Assembly: GCF_947495725.1 (NCBI RefSeq)
Contig: NZ_CANLZZ010000003.1
Span: 304,341 to 368,340 of the forward strand
Length of the DNA stretch: 64,000 nt
Direction of reading: 5' to 3'
Source of the DNA: an uncultured Lutibacter sp.
GTDB lineage: Bacteria > Bacteroidota > Bacteroidia > Flavobacteriales > Flavobacteriaceae
Position 1 is the first letter of the stretch; every line of letters begins with the position of its first letter. Below are positions 1 through 9,561 of this stretch, piece after piece. The notes below the pieces were generated by a model. The model was given only the letters and a program-made list of their open reading frames with translations, had not been told where the DNA came from and made no database searches. The position numbers and the translations under genes were made by a program.

Positions 1-1865
1 GCTCTTGCCGTTGCAGGAACAGCACCATACTTACCCGTTAATTGATTTTTAACAAAGTTTGTTTTTTTTCCAAAATCGTTTACAGCTCCAATTAAACAGT
101 TATTAGAAATATTATCTAAATGTCCTCTGTAGCGTAGCCAAGGACCTGCCATTGAAATATGGTCTGTTGTACATTTTCCAAAAGCCTTTATCAATAATTT
201 AGCTCCAATAATTTTATTTCCAATTGGTTTAAAAGGTGTTAATAATTGCAATCTTTCTGAAGTTGGACTCACAGAAACTTCAACCTTACTACCATCTTCA
301 ACAGGTTCTACATAACCCGCATCCTTCACATCAAAACCTAATGGTGGAAGTTCTAAACCTTTTGGTTCATCCAATTTAACTGCTTCTCCATCTTCATTAA
401 TTAGTGTATCATTAATTGGATCAAAATCCAAACGACCCGATATTGCAATCGCAGCAACCATTTCTGGTGAACCAACAAATGCATGTGTATTTGGATTTCC
501 ATCAGCACGTTTTGAAAAGTTTCTGTTAAATGAATGTACAATAGTATTCTTCTCTTCACCTTTTAAATCACTTCTATCCCATTGTCCAATGCAAGGGCCA
601 CAAGCATTAGTAAAAATAGTTGCGTCTAAATCTTCAAAAACTTTAAGAATTCCATCTCTTTCCGCAGTATAACGTATTTGTTCTGAACCTGGATTTATTC
701 CAAAATCTGATTTTGCCTTAATTTTTTTATCAACTGCTTGTTTTGCAATTGAGGCTGCCCTAGTTAAATCTTCGTAAGAAGAATTTGTACAAGAACCTAT
801 TAATCCCCAATCTACTTTTAAGGGCCATCCAAATTCTTTAGCTTTAGCTCCCAATTCTCCTACTGGCGTAGCTAAATCTGGTGTAAAAGGGCCATTTAAA
901 TGTGGACGTAAAGTATCTAAATTAATTTCTATTACTTGATCAAAATATTTTTCCGGATTGGTATAAACTTCAATATCTCCTGTTAAATATTCTTTTATTT
1001 TGTTTGCTTCGTCCGCAACATCATTTCTATCTGTAGCTCTTAAATAACGCTCCATAGATGCATCGTAACCAAAAGTAGAAGTTGTTGCTCCAATTTCTGC
1101 GCCCATATTGCAAATTGTACCTTTTCCTGTACAAGATAAGTTTTTTGCTCCTTCACCAAAATATTCTACAATAGCTCCAGTTCCTCCTTTTACAGTAAGA
1201 ATTCCAGCTACTTTAAGAATAACATCTTTAGCAGAAGTCCAGCCGTTTAATTTCCCGGTTAACTTAACACCAATTAACTTTGGAAATTTAAGTTCCCAAG
1301 CCATACCAGCCATAACATCTACGGCATCTGCTCCTCCTACCCCAATAGCTACCATTCCCAATCCACCGGCATTTACAGTATGAGAATCTGTTCCAATCAT
1401 CATACCTCCTGGAAATGCATAATTTTCTAAAACTACTTGATGAATAATCCCTGCTCCAGGTTTCCAAAAACCAATTCCGTATTTATTAGAAACTGACGCT
1501 AAAAAATCAAATACTTCTTTACTTGTATTATTCGCTCTTTTTAAATCTAAATTAGCGCCTTGTTTTGCTTGGATTAAATGATCACAATGAACAGTAGTTG
1601 GAACAGCAACTTTATTTTTTCCTGCTTGCATAAATTGTAATAATGCCATTTGAGCAGTTGCATCCTGACAAGCAATACGATCTGGTGCAAAATCCACATA
1701 ATCCTTTCCTCTTTTAAAAGCTTTAGTAGCTTTTCCTTCCCATAAATGATTGTACAATATTTTTTCTGCTAAGGTTAATGGTCTTCCTACTATTTCTTTA
1801 GCGGCATCAACCCTTTTTGCCATTCTTGAATATACTTCTTTAATTATTTCAATATCAAAAGCCAT
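1..1865 (-). CDS. acnA: Aconitate hydratase A (AcnA/mitochondrial type), 3' end cut by window
   Basis: TCA-cycle enzyme interconverting citrate and isocitrate with a [4Fe-4S] cluster. I translated the minus strand from the ATG at 1863-1865. It begins [19 protein letters not shown] and stays open to base 1, giving about 621 residues. Visible family motifs are the TDSHT block ([13 protein letters not shown]), the first cluster cysteine in IGSCTNSS, and the CGPC pair in [10 protein letters not shown], which supply the three cluster ligands. The C-terminal swivel domain is entered ([12 protein letters not shown], then [10 protein letters not shown] near the window edge). Family members of this type are about 750 residues, so roughly 130 are missing beyond the window. 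It lies downstream of acnB on the same strand, separated by 213 bp that contain a terminator, so the two are probably transcribed separately. Confidence 0.95.
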   Translation of the reverse strand, partial: MAFDIEIIKEVYSRMAKRVDAAKEIVGRPLTLAEKILYNHLWEGKATKAFKRGKDYVDFAPDRIACQDATAQMALLQFMQAGKNKVAVPTTVHCDHLIQAKQGANLDLKRANNTSKEVFDFLASVSNKYGIGFWKPGAGIIHQVVLENYAFPGGMMIGTDSHTVNAGGLGMVAIGVGGADAVDVMAGMAWELKFPKLIGVKLTGKLNGWTSAKDVILKVAGILTVKGGTGAIVEYFGEGAKNLSCTGKGTICNMGAEIGATTSTFGYDASMERYLRATDRNDVADEANKIKEYLTGDIEVYTNPEKYFDQVIEINLDTLRPHLNGPFTPDLATPVGELGAKAKEFGWPLKVDWGLIGSCTNSSYEDLTRAASIAKQAVDKKIKAKSDFGINPGSEQIRYTAERDGILKVFEDLDATIFTNACGPCIGQWDRSDLKGEEKNTIVHSFNRNFSKRADGNPNTHAFVGSPEMVAAIAISGRLDFDPINDTLINEDGEAVKLDEPKGLELPPLGFDVKDAGYVEPVEDGSKVEVSVSPTSERLQLLTPFKPIGNKIIGAKLLIKAFGKCTTDHISMAGPWLRYRGHLDNISNNCLIGAVNDFGKKTNFVKNQLTGKYGAVPATAR

Positions 1866-2023
1866 AAGATTAATTTTAGATTCTATTTATTTTCAATTTT
1901 TTGAAACATCAATATACAAAATATGTGTCTCTTTGAAAACATCTTTATAGTTTTTGTTTAAAAGCCAAACAAACTATAATTATAAATTTATTTATCATAT
2001 CTTACAATCATTAATTTAGCTAA

Positions 2024-2058
2024 TAAAAAAGCCCAAGTTTAAAACTTGGGCTTTTTTA
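2024..2058 (-). terminator. Rho-independent terminator after acnB
   Basis: GCCCAAG at 2031-2037 pairs with CTTGGGC at 2045-2051 around an A/T loop. The stem is flanked by A and T runs, so it can act in both directions. On the minus strand it lies 20 bp past the acnB stop. Confidence 0.85.
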
Positions 2059-2078
2059 TTATAATATATTTTTATTTA

Positions 2079-4856
2079 CTAATTAACCAATAATTTATGA
2101 GATGGTTTAAATTTTGTTAGGTTAATACCATCTACTGCAGTTACATATTCTTCTATTGTTGGAGTTCTACCAAGTATTGTTGAAAGAACCACAACTGGAG
2201 TTGAAGAAAGTAAGGACTCACCTTTCTTTTCACCTGAATCTTTAACAACTCTTCCTTGAAATAAACGAGTTGAGGTTGCCATAACAGTATCACCTGGTTC
2301 TGCTTTTTCTTGATTTCCCATACATAAGTTACAACCTGGACGTTCTAAATACAACATATTTTCATATTTAGTACGAGCCAATCCTTTAGGAGCATTATCA
2401 TCAAATTCAAAACCTGAATACTTTCGCAATACTTCCCAGTCTCCTTCAGCTTTCAATTCGTCTACAATATTATATGTAGGTGGCGCAACAACAAGTGGCG
2501 CATTAAACTCAACTTTACCTTGTTGAGACTCAATATTTTTTAGCATTTGAGCAAGAATTTTCATATCTCCTTTGTGAACCATACACGACCCTACAAAACC
2601 AAGATCTACTTTCTTGTTTCCTCCGTAAAATGAAAGAGGTCTTATAGTGTCATGAGTATATCGTTTAGAAACATCTTCATTATATACATCTGGATCTGCT
2701 ATCATTGGCTCTGCAATAGCATCTAGATCAACTACAACTTCTGCAAAATACTTAGCATTAGAATCGGGTCTTAAGGCTGGCTTTTCACCAGATTTAATTT
2801 CCGAAATTCTTTTATTCGCTATATTTATTAAGCCTTTTAGCACTCGCTTGTCGTTATCCATTCCTTTATCAATCATAATCTGGATTCTACTTTTTGAAAT
2901 CTCTAAAGATTCTATCAAAGTTTCATCTTCCGAAATACAAATTGAAGCTTTTGCTTTCATTTCAGCAGTCCAATCCGTAAAAGTAAACGCTTGATCAGCA
3001 GTTAGTGTTCCAATATGTACTTCAATTATTCTACCTTGGAATACGTTATCTCCGCCAAATTGTGAAAGCATTTGTTGTTGTGTAGCATGTACAACATCAC
3101 GAAAATCCATGTAGTCTTTCATTTCACCTTTAAACGTTACTTTAACCGACTGTGGAATTGGCATAGTAGCTTCTCCTGTAGCTAATGCCAAAGCAACTGT
3201 ACCTGAATCGGCTCCAAAAGCAACACCTTTAGACATTCTTGTATGTGAATCTCCACCAATTATAATGGACCAATCATCTACAGTAATATCATTTAATACT
3301 TTATGAATTACATCAGTCATTGGAGGATAAACTCCTTTTGGATCACGAGCCGTAATCAAACCAAAATCATTCATAAACTTCATTAGTCTAGGAATGTTTG
3401 CTTTGGATTTATTATCCCAAACTGAAGCAGTATGACAACCTGATTGATATGCACCATCAACAATAGGTGAAATTGTAGTAGCCGCCATCATTTCTAGTTC
3501 TTGAGAAGTCATTAAACCAGTAGTGTCCTGAGACCCAATTATATTTACTTCAACACGAACATCTGAACCTGCGTGTAAAACTTTACCTGGTGTTGTTCCT
3601 ACTGCATTTTTATTAAATATTTTTTCAACTGCCGTAAGACCTTGTCCTTCATTAGAAACTTCTTTAGATGTCGCATATACAGTTGGCACTTCAATTCCTA
3701 AAACTTTAGCCGCAAAGGTTTGTAATTTTTTACCAAAAACAACAGCATAAGATCCACCTGCTTTTATAAATTCCTTTTTTTGCGGAGTTAATGCAGTAGA
3801 AATATCTTTTAATTCCTTTTCACCATTATATAATTTTTTGGTCTTCGTATTAATTGTAAGAACAGTTCCTGTTTCTACAGAATACTCTTGTTTTAAAACT
3901 GGTTCTCCATCTTCATCCACTATTGTATTGCCATTAGCATCTTTTTGCTTAACCCAGTTTTTAAGATCAATCCCAATTCCTCCCGTAACTCCAACTGTTG
4001 TTAAGAAAATTGGAGAAATTCCATTTGTTCCTGCAATTACTGGTGCAATATTTATAAATGGAACATAGGGACTAGATTTAATTCCTGTCCATAAAGCCAC
4101 ATTGTTTACTCCCGACATTCTTGATGAACCTACTCCCATTGTACCTTTTTCGGCAATTAACATCACACGTTTATTTGGATGTTTTTCTTGTAATGCTTTA
4201 AGTTCATTTTGCATTTCTTTATTGTGCTCAAATAAGCACTGACCGTGCAATTCTCTGTCCGATCTTGAGTGTGCATCACCTCCAGGAGAAAGTAAATCTG
4301 TAGAAATATCTCCAACACCTGCAATATAAGTTACTACTTCAATTTCTTCTTCAATCTCCGGTAGTTTTGTAAAGAATTCTGCTTGTGCATAACTCTCTAT
4401 AATATCTTTAGCAATTTCACTACCATTATTATAAGCATCTTCTAAACGATCTGTGTCAGCTTCATATAGAAAAACCTGTGTTTTAAGCACTTTTGCCGCT
4501 TCTTTAGCAATTTCTTTGTCGCTTCCTAAAGCTAAATCTAATAACACTCCTATTGAAGGTCCTCCCTTCATATGTGATAATTGCTCAAATGCAAATGCAA
4601 CTGAAATCTCTTCAATAACTGATTCACCAAGAATAATCTCTTTTAAAAACTTTGCTTTTACATTTGCAGCACTAGTTGTTCCAGGTAAAACATTGTAAAT
4701 AAAAAAGTTAAGAGAATCCTCTCTATACTTATTATTTTTATCTTTAATTTGCTGAATAATTTCGCTAAGTAATTCAGCTCCATCAATTGGCTGTGGGTTT
4801 AATCCCTGATCTTTACGCTCTTCGATCTGCTTGATGTATTCTTTATAGGTGTTCAT
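2079..4856 (-). CDS. acnB: Aconitate hydratase B / 2-methylisocitrate dehydratase
   Basis: Second aconitase of the TCA cycle, of the AcnB type that can also dehydrate 2-methylisocitrate. The 925-residue protein starts with an alpha-helical HEAT-like domain (about 1-160). The swivel domain follows (GSSRMSGVNNVALWTG, about 240). The catalytic part contains GGDSHTRMSKGVAFGADSG near 535 and VGSCMVHKGDM near 770. The cluster ligands lie in RPGCNLCMGNQ near 855. It is somewhat longer than E. coli AcnB (865). Adjacent acnA and acnB genes also occur in other Flavobacteriia, to my knowledge. The start ATG is preceded by a 50-nt leader and a -7 box. Confidence 0.95.
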   Translation of the reverse strand: MNTYKEYIKQIEERKDQGLNPQPIDGAELLSEIIQQIKDKNNKYREDSLNFFIYNVLPGTTSAANVKAKFLKEIILGESVIEEISVAFAFEQLSHMKGGPSIGVLLDLALGSDKEIAKEAAKVLKTQVFLYEADTDRLEDAYNNGSEIAKDIIESYAQAEFFTKLPEIEEEIEVVTYIAGVGDISTDLLSPGGDAHSRSDRELHGQCLFEHNKEMQNELKALQEKHPNKRVMLIAEKGTMGVGSSRMSGVNNVALWTGIKSSPYVPFINIAPVIAGTNGISPIFLTTVGVTGGIGIDLKNWVKQKDANGNTIVDEDGEPVLKQEYSVETGTVLTINTKTKKLYNGEKELKDISTALTPQKKEFIKAGGSYAVVFGKKLQTFAAKVLGIEVPTVYATSKEVSNEGQGLTAVEKIFNKNAVGTTPGKVLHAGSDVRVEVNIIGSQDTTGLMTSQELEMMAATTISPIVDGAYQSGCHTASVWDNKSKANIPRLMKFMNDFGLITARDPKGVYPPMTDVIHKVLNDITVDDWSIIIGGDSHTRMSKGVAFGADSGTVALALATGEATMPIPQSVKVTFKGEMKDYMDFRDVVHATQQQMLSQFGGDNVFQGRIIEVHIGTLTADQAFTFTDWTAEMKAKASICISEDETLIESLEISKSRIQIMIDKGMDNDKRVLKGLINIANKRISEIKSGEKPALRPDSNAKYFAEVVVDLDAIAEPMIADPDVYNEDVSKRYTHDTIRPLSFYGGNKKVDLGFVGSCMVHKGDMKILAQMLKNIESQQGKVEFNAPLVVAPPTYNIVDELKAEGDWEVLRKYSGFEFDDNAPKGLARTKYENMLYLERPGCNLCMGNQEKAEPGDTVMATSTRLFQGRVVKDSGEKKGESLLSSTPVVVLSTILGRTPTIEEYVTAVDGINLTKFKPSHKLLVN

Positions 4857-5218
4857 AATATTTCTAGGAATTTAGAGTGTTGGCATTAAATAACAACTGT
4901 ATAAAATACCAAATCTATTTTATAATTATTTTGGCGAAGTTACAAAAAAGGAAAACTTTAATTTCACTTATTTCTATATTCAAACCTATTTTTACCAATT
5001 TAATTTTCAAAAACACCTATTTTTTTTAATAATATAAAATCATATTACGAAAACGTTGTAAATATTAACAATATGGCAAAAAAAACTAGTTTTAAAATTT
5101 CTAATATTCTACATATTATCTATTCTATAAATTGTCAAATCATCAATTATAACAATATTTAACCTTTGAAAAAAATGGAAAATGTGAAACAATTTAGTTT
5201 TTAAGTAAAATGTATAAA
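4857..5218. other. Intergenic region between acnB and rnpB
   Basis: Apart from the acnB promoter box at 4910-4917, this 360-bp AT-rich stretch holds no ORF or RNA I can support. The minus-strand rnpB transcript must end at its upper edge, but I see no strong stem-loop terminator there. Confidence 0.6.
4910..4917 (-). promoter_or_regulatory. acnB promoter -7 box
   Basis: The minus strand reads TAGATTTG, a match to the Bacteroidota consensus TAnnTTTG, about 54 bp before the acnB ATG. No convincing -33 TTG is present at the usual distance. Confidence 0.5.
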
Positions 5219-5518
5219 AATAAGTAGGTCTATAAGCCGGATTCTGTTCTTTAAAAGTTCTTATCATTTATCTAGACCATAAATTGCTTTATGGCTCAAG
5301 CTGTCTACCCCTTGAAATAAAGCGAGTAACTTTAAAATTTCAATATACATGACATTTCACCGCATAGAGTTTACCTGGTTTCACTACAGCCTAACTGTAC
5401 TTGCTTTCTGTTGCACTTGTCCTCAACTTACGTTGGACGGATGTTATCCGCTATGCTACTCTTTGGTGTCCGGACTTTCCTCTTTATTAAAAATAAAGCG
5501 ATAAGACAACCTACTTAT
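5219..5518 (-). ncRNA. rnpB: RNase P RNA (bacterial type A)
   Basis: Catalytic RNA of ribonuclease P, which trims tRNA 5' leaders. Read on the minus strand, the hallmark conserved segments appear in order: GAGGAAAGTCCGGAC near the 5' end, CAACAGAAAGC, GAAACCAGGTAAACTC, GGGGTAGACAGC, and ACAGAATCCGGCTTATAGAC at the 3' end. The two ends pair as helix P1 (AAGTAGG at the 5' end with CCTACTT at the 3' end). Boundaries are set from P1 and are accurate to a few bases. The gene has its own promoter (5524-5531) and is shielded from dnaJ transcription by two hairpins. Confidence 0.95.
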
Positions 5519-5523
5519 TTCTG

Positions 5524-5531
5524 CAAAAGTA
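5524..5531 (-). promoter_or_regulatory. rnpB promoter -7 box
   Basis: TACTTTTG on the minus strand is a perfect TAnnTTTG. It sits 6 bp upstream of the 5' end of RNase P RNA inferred from helix P1, so transcript start and promoter agree independently. Confidence 0.75.
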
Positions 5532-5546
5532 AGCTAATATTTAACA

Positions 5547-5576
5547 TAAAAAAACCCACTCAAAGTTTGAGTGGGA
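5547..5576 (-). terminator. Terminator hairpin upstream of rnpB
   Basis: CCCACTC (5555-5561) pairs with GAGTGGG (5569-5575). The A run at 5547-5554 gives a U-tract on the minus strand. It is probably the second of two terminators closing the grpE-dnaJ transcript. Confidence 0.75.
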
Positions 5577-5592
5577 AAATTGCTATGAAAAA

Positions 5593-5631
5593 GAAAAAGT
5601 GTTATTAGATTGTTTCATCTAATAACACTTC
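5593..5631 (-). terminator. Terminator after dnaJ
   Basis: The 13-bp stem AGTGTTATTAGAT/ATCTAATAACACT (5599-5629) is followed on the minus strand by a T-rich tract, about 70 bp past the dnaJ stop. Confidence 0.7.
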
Positions 5632-5699
5632 AAATATAATTGTAATTTCTAAATAATAAAATATTTAACACAAAATTTACATAAAAACGTGCATTTTAT

Positions 5700-6833
5700 T
5701 TAAGAAAACATGTCTTTTACTTTTTCAAAGAAAGATTTATCTAATCTAGAAGGGTTTGGAGTAAAGTTATCATCGGTCTTCATGTTTTCAAAAAACTTTT
5801 TTTGTTCTTTCGATAAACTTTGGGGTGTCCAAACATTAACATGCACCAATAAATCTCCATTTCCATAGTGATCAATACTTGGTAATCCTTTACCTCTTAA
5901 TCTTAATATTTTACCAGATTGAGTACCTGGCTCAATTTTAATTTTAACTTTTCCTGAAACAGTATCAATATTCTTATCTATTCCAAGAACTGCTTCTGAA
6001 AAATTAATATATAAATCATAATGTAAATTGGTACCTTCTCTTTTTAAAGTATCATGTTTAATTTCCTCAATAACCACAATTAAATCACCGTCAATAGAAT
6101 TGTTTCCTGGAGCAGCATTACCTTTACCATTAACTTTTAATTGTACACCATCAGTTACTCCTGGTGGAATTTTAATTGAAACTGTTTCTTCCTTTATTAC
6201 AAGACCTTGCGCATCTGCATTTTTAGGCTTTTTATCAATAACCTCTCCAGAACCTTGACAAGTTGGACACGTTGAAGCAGATTGCATACGTCCTAAAATG
6301 GTGTTAGTAACTCTCATTACTTGTCCTTGACCGTTACAAGTTGAACACGTTTTGTAGGTTGCTCCTTCAGCACCAACTTTTCTTTTAACTTTTACTTTTT
6401 TCTCAACTCCATTGGCAATTTCTTCTAAGGTTAATTTTACTCTAATTCGTAAATTACTTCCTTTTACACGCGCTCTACCTCTAGATTGACCGCCAAATCC
6501 GCCGCCAAATCCTCCACCGCCAAAAGCACCACCAAATATATCTCCAAACTGGCTAAATATGTCATCCATATTCATTCCTCCACCGCCAAAACCACCGGCT
6601 CCGCCACCGTTTTCAAATGCAGCATGACCATATTGATCATATCGAGCTTTTTTGTTTTCATCACTCAGCACCTCATATGCTTCGGCTGCTTTTTTAAAAT
6701 TTTCTTCGGCTTCTTTATTTCCTGGGTTTTTATCGGGATGGTATTTAATGGCCATTTTTCTATAGCCTTTTTTTATCTCAGCTTGTGTAGCATTCTTTGA
6801 AATACCTAATACTTCGTAGTAATCTTGTTTCAT
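5700..6833 (-). CDS. dnaJ: Chaperone DnaJ (Hsp40), zinc site I missing
   Basis: Co-chaperone that delivers clients to DnaK and stimulates its ATPase. The 377-residue protein has a J domain (1-70) with HPD at 32-34, a Gly/Phe-rich linker (about 75-118), the zinc-finger region, and C-terminal substrate-binding domains. A textbook DnaJ has four CxxCxGxG motifs forming two zinc sites (motifs 1+4 and 2+3). Here only two are present, CSTCNGQG at 163-170 and CPTCQGSG at 189-196. These correspond to motifs 2 and 3; the places of motifs 1 and 4 hold no cysteines ([10 protein letters not shown] before, [10 protein letters not shown] after). The ORF is otherwise intact. It follows grpE by 11 bp in an operon. 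Confidence 0.95.
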   Translation of the reverse strand: MKQDYYEVLGISKNATQAEIKKGYRKMAIKYHPDKNPGNKEAEENFKKAAEAYEVLSDENKKARYDQYGHAAFENGGGAGGFGGGGMNMDDIFSQFGDIFGGAFGGGGFGGGFGGQSRGRARVKGSNLRIRVKLTLEEIANGVEKKVKVKRKVGAEGATYKTCSTCNGQGQVMRVTNTILGRMQSASTCPTCQGSGEVIDKKPKNADAQGLVIKEETVSIKIPPGVTDGVQLKVNGKGNAAPGNNSIDGDLIVVIEEIKHDTLKREGTNLHYDLYINFSEAVLGIDKNIDTVSGKVKIKIEPGTQSGKILRLRGKGLPSIDHYGNGDLLVHVNVWTPQSLSKEQKKFFENMKTDDNFTPNPSRLDKSFFEKVKDMFS

Positions 6834-6844
6834 GTTTTCAAATA

Positions 6845-7399
6845 TTATTGTCCTACAACAACTTTAGGGTATCTAATTATTTTATCTCCTAATTTATAAC
6901 CTTTTTCTACTACATCAATTATTTTTCCTTTTAGATCTTCAGTAGGTGCAGGTATTTGAGTAATGGCTTCATGTAATTCAACATCGAAAACAGAACCGTT
7001 TTCAACATTAATATAACTCAAACCCTTTTGAGTTAAAGAATTCACCAATTTATTATTAATTAGCTCCATTCCTTTTAACAATTCACTTCCTTCTTCTTCT
7101 TTTCTTATTTCATTTAAACCTCTGTCAAAATCATCTAAAATTGGAAGTAAAACTGTCATTAATTCCTCATTGGCAGTTTTAAATAATTCTATACGTTCTC
7201 TTGCTGTTCTTTTCTTGAAGTTTTCAAACTCGGCAAACAATCTTAAAAATTTTTCTTTTTCCTGAGAAACTTCAATTTTTAATTGTTCTTCAACACTAAT
7301 TTCTTGTGTTTCTTCTTGTTTTACTTCGTTATCCTTTACTTCCTTTTCTTCTTTGGAATCCTTCTTTTTACTCATAATTTTATTTAAAAAATTTTTCAC
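6845..7399 (-). CDS. grpE: Nucleotide exchange factor GrpE
   Basis: Releases ADP from DnaK in the DnaK-DnaJ-GrpE cycle. The protein of up to 184 residues has a Lys/Glu-rich disordered N-terminus (to about 45), a long coiled-coil helix ([20 protein letters not shown], about 52-71) and a C-terminal beta domain ending [12 protein letters not shown]. It is cotranscribed with dnaJ 11 bp downstream. The promoter at 7412-7443 would put the RNA start only a few bases before the first ATG at 7399. The second Met at 7375 ([12 protein letters not shown]) is therefore a plausible true start and would give 176 residues. Confidence 0.93.
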   Translation of the reverse strand: MKNFLNKIMSKKKDSKEEKEVKDNEVKQEETQEISVEEQLKIEVSQEKEKFLRLFAEFENFKKRTARERIELFKTANEELMTVLLPILDDFDRGLNEIRKEEEGSELLKGMELINNKLVNSLTQKGLSYINVENGSVFDVELHEAITQIPAPTEDLKGKIIDVVEKGYKLGDKIIRYPKVVVGQ

Positions 7400-7411
7400 T
7401 TATTTAGTTAG

Positions 7412-7443
7412 CAAAAGTATTGCCATTTTTTTAATTATGCCAA
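7412..7443 (-). promoter_or_regulatory. grpE-dnaJ promoter
   Basis: TACTTTTG on the minus strand (7412-7419) is preceded 21 bp upstream by TTG (7441-7443). This matches the Bacteroidota -33/-7 arrangement. I see no CIRCE-type inverted repeat. Confidence 0.6.
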
Positions 7444-7492
7444 TATGACATTTATTATTCCAAACCATTTTATAAAAGTTATTTTATTTCAT

Positions 7493-7527
7493 AAAAAAAT
7501 GGATAATTATTCATTATCCATTTTTTT
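7493..7527 (-). terminator. Terminator after murA
   Basis: A perfect stem ATGGATAAT/ATTATCCAT is flanked by seven A and seven T, 18 bp past the murA stop. Confidence 0.85.
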
Positions 7528-7544
7528 ATATTAATATGGTAAAA

Positions 7545-8852
7545 CTATTCAATACGTTTAATTTTTGCACCAATTGCTTGCAAACGTTTATCTATATTTT
7601 GATAACCTCTATCAATTTGCTCAATATTATGAATAGTACTAGTACCTTTTGCTGAAAGCGCCGCAATTAACAATGAAATTCCCGCTCTTATATCTGGAGA
7701 TGTCATTACTGTTGCTTTTAAACTAGATTCATGATTCATTCCAATAACGGTTGCTCTATGAGGATCACAAAGGATTACTTTTGCTCCCATATCTATCAAT
7801 TTATCTACAAAGAATAATCGACTTTCAAACATTTTTTGATGAATTAGCACACTTCCTTTTGCTTGTGTTGCAACTACTAAAATAATACTTAATAAATCGG
7901 GTGTAAAACCAGGCCAAGGTGCATCTGATATTGTTAAAATGGAACCATCAATAAAATTTTGAATTTCATAACTATCTTGTTCAGGTATAAATATATCATC
8001 ACCTTTTCGTTCTAAATTAATTCCAATTTTTTGAAACACACGAGGAATTAACCCTAAATCATCCCAACTAACATTTTTAATTGTAATTGATGATTTGGTC
8101 ATTGCTGCCATACCAATCCAACTACCAATTTCAATCATATCTGGTAAAATCCTATGACTACAACCGCTTAATTCCTGCACACCTTCAATAACTAATAAAT
8201 TTGAGCCAACACCTGAAATTTTGGCTCCCATACTATTTAGCATTTTACACAGTTGCTGTAAATAAGGTTCACATGCAGCATTGTAAATAGTTGTAATTCC
8301 ACGTGCTTTTACGGCGGCCATTACAATATTTGCAGTTCCCGTTACAGAAGCTTCATCTAAAAGCATATTTGTTCCTGTTAGAAATTCTGCTTCTACACCG
8401 TAAAATTTTTCATCTTTATTATACCTGAAATTTGCCCCTAGCTTTATAAAGCCTTCAAAATGAGTATCTAACCTTCTGCGCCCAATTTTATCACCACCTG
8501 GACGTGGAATATATCCTTTACCAAAACGAGCTAACAGAGGACCAACTATCATAATTGAACCTCTTAATGAGCTACCATCTTTTTTAAACTTTTCAGATTC
8601 TAAATAACTTAAATCTAATTCATCAGCCTGAAAAGTATAAGTGTCCTCATTAATTCGTTTAGTTTTAACGCCTAACTCACCCAGAATATAAATTAATTTA
8701 TTTACATCTCTAATGTCTGGAATATTACTAATTGTAACTTTTTCTGAAGTTAATAAAACCGCACAAATTACTTGCAAGGCTTCATTTTTAGCTCCTTGAG
8801 GAGTTATACTTCCACTAAGTTTGTGACCTCCTTCAATAACAAATTTTGCCAT
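7545..8852 (-). CDS. murA: UDP-GlcNAc 1-carboxyvinyltransferase MurA, Asp variant
   Basis: First committed step of peptidoglycan synthesis: enolpyruvyl transfer from PEP to UDP-GlcNAc in the cytoplasm. The 435 residues match the usual length. The substrate-binding KNE is visible as QGAKNEALQ (19-27), and RPGGDKIGRRRLDTHFEGF spans 117-135. In E. coli MurA the active-site loop carries Cys115, the residue alkylated by fosfomycin. Here the equivalent position, in GGDKIG, is Asp121. An Asp at this position is known from Mycobacterium and Chlamydia and makes the enzyme insensitive to fosfomycin. The gene follows a DUF4290 gene by 12 bp, so the two form an operon. Confidence 0.95.
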   Translation of the reverse strand: MAKFVIEGGHKLSGSITPQGAKNEALQVICAVLLTSEKVTISNIPDIRDVNKLIYILGELGVKTKRINEDTYTFQADELDLSYLESEKFKKDGSSLRGSIMIVGPLLARFGKGYIPRPGGDKIGRRRLDTHFEGFIKLGANFRYNKDEKFYGVEAEFLTGTNMLLDEASVTGTANIVMAAVKARGITTIYNAACEPYLQQLCKMLNSMGAKISGVGSNLLVIEGVQELSGCSHRILPDMIEIGSWIGMAAMTKSSITIKNVSWDDLGLIPRVFQKIGINLERKGDDIFIPEQDSYEIQNFIDGSILTISDAPWPGFTPDLLSIILVVATQAKGSVLIHQKMFESRLFFVDKLIDMGAKVILCDPHRATVIGMNHESSLKATVMTSPDIRAGISLLIAALSAKGTSTIHNIEQIDRGYQNIDKRLQAIGAKIKRIE

Positions 8853-8864
8853 GCTTTTATAAAA

Positions 8865-9497
8865 TTATTTATATTTATAATTTCTTTTTCGAGAATCTTG
8901 TTGCTTATTTTTATTAGATTGTTTACGTTTTTTCATTAAATTTTTAACTTCAGAAAGTGTTTCAGAACTATCTGTTAAATCAATTTTACCTTTAGATAAT
9001 TCTTTTAAATGTTTAAAAATTACTTTATCTTCAACAGTATCTTTATTCCAATTTAAATAGCATTTTTTCATATGATTAGCAATTGTATAATACAATGCTT
9101 CTCTTGCCTCTCCCTCTTCCCAAGTTAAGGCAACATCAATCATAATTTGAATATTATTTCCATAAAATCTATATTTTGATGCAGATTTTGGGTATGCTAA
9201 CGGCTCGGGTTTAGCCTGAAGTTCTTCTTTTAATGGTTTTTCATACGGAGAATCTACATCCAATTTAAAATCGGACATTATAAATATTTGATCCCATAAT
9301 TTATGTTTAAAATCAGGAACATCGCGTAAATGAGGTTGTAAATTACCCATTACATCAACAATTGCTTGCGCCATTTTATTTCTTTCATCAATATCTTCTA
9401 GCGCAATACAATGGTCTACCAATTTTTGAATATGTCTTCCATATTCAGGTATAATTAAATGAGGACGTTCCCCGTTGTATTCTAAATCAAATTCCAT
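8865..9497 (-). CDS. DUF4290 family protein
   Basis: A 210-residue cytoplasmic protein of the DUF4290 family, which I know from Bacteroidota and usually next to murA. No signal peptide or membrane segment is present. The N-terminus reads MEFDLEYNGERPHLIIPEYG. The body is helical (HIQKLVDHCIALEDIDERNK) with conserved-looking PHLRDVPDFKHKLWDQ, and a basic C-terminal tail (KKRKQSNKNKQQDSRKR) could contact nucleic acid or phospholipid. It lies 12 bp upstream of murA in the same operon, which suggests a cell-envelope link. Molecular function is unknown. Confidence 0.85.
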   Translation of the reverse strand: MEFDLEYNGERPHLIIPEYGRHIQKLVDHCIALEDIDERNKMAQAIVDVMGNLQPHLRDVPDFKHKLWDQIFIMSDFKLDVDSPYEKPLKEELQAKPEPLAYPKSASKYRFYGNNIQIMIDVALTWEEGEAREALYYTIANHMKKCYLNWNKDTVEDKVIFKHLKELSKGKIDLTDSSETLSEVKNLMKKRKQSNKNKQQDSRKRNYKYK

Positions 9498-9561
9498 GTA
9501 TCTTTTCTTCTTTTTATTTTATGCAAATTACAATATAAATATTGGTTTCACAACGTTATTT

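Noticed and set aside
2079..4856. Tandem AcnA/AcnB aconitases as an oddity
   Set aside because: The arrangement appears normal for Flavobacteriia, so it was not scored as a finding.
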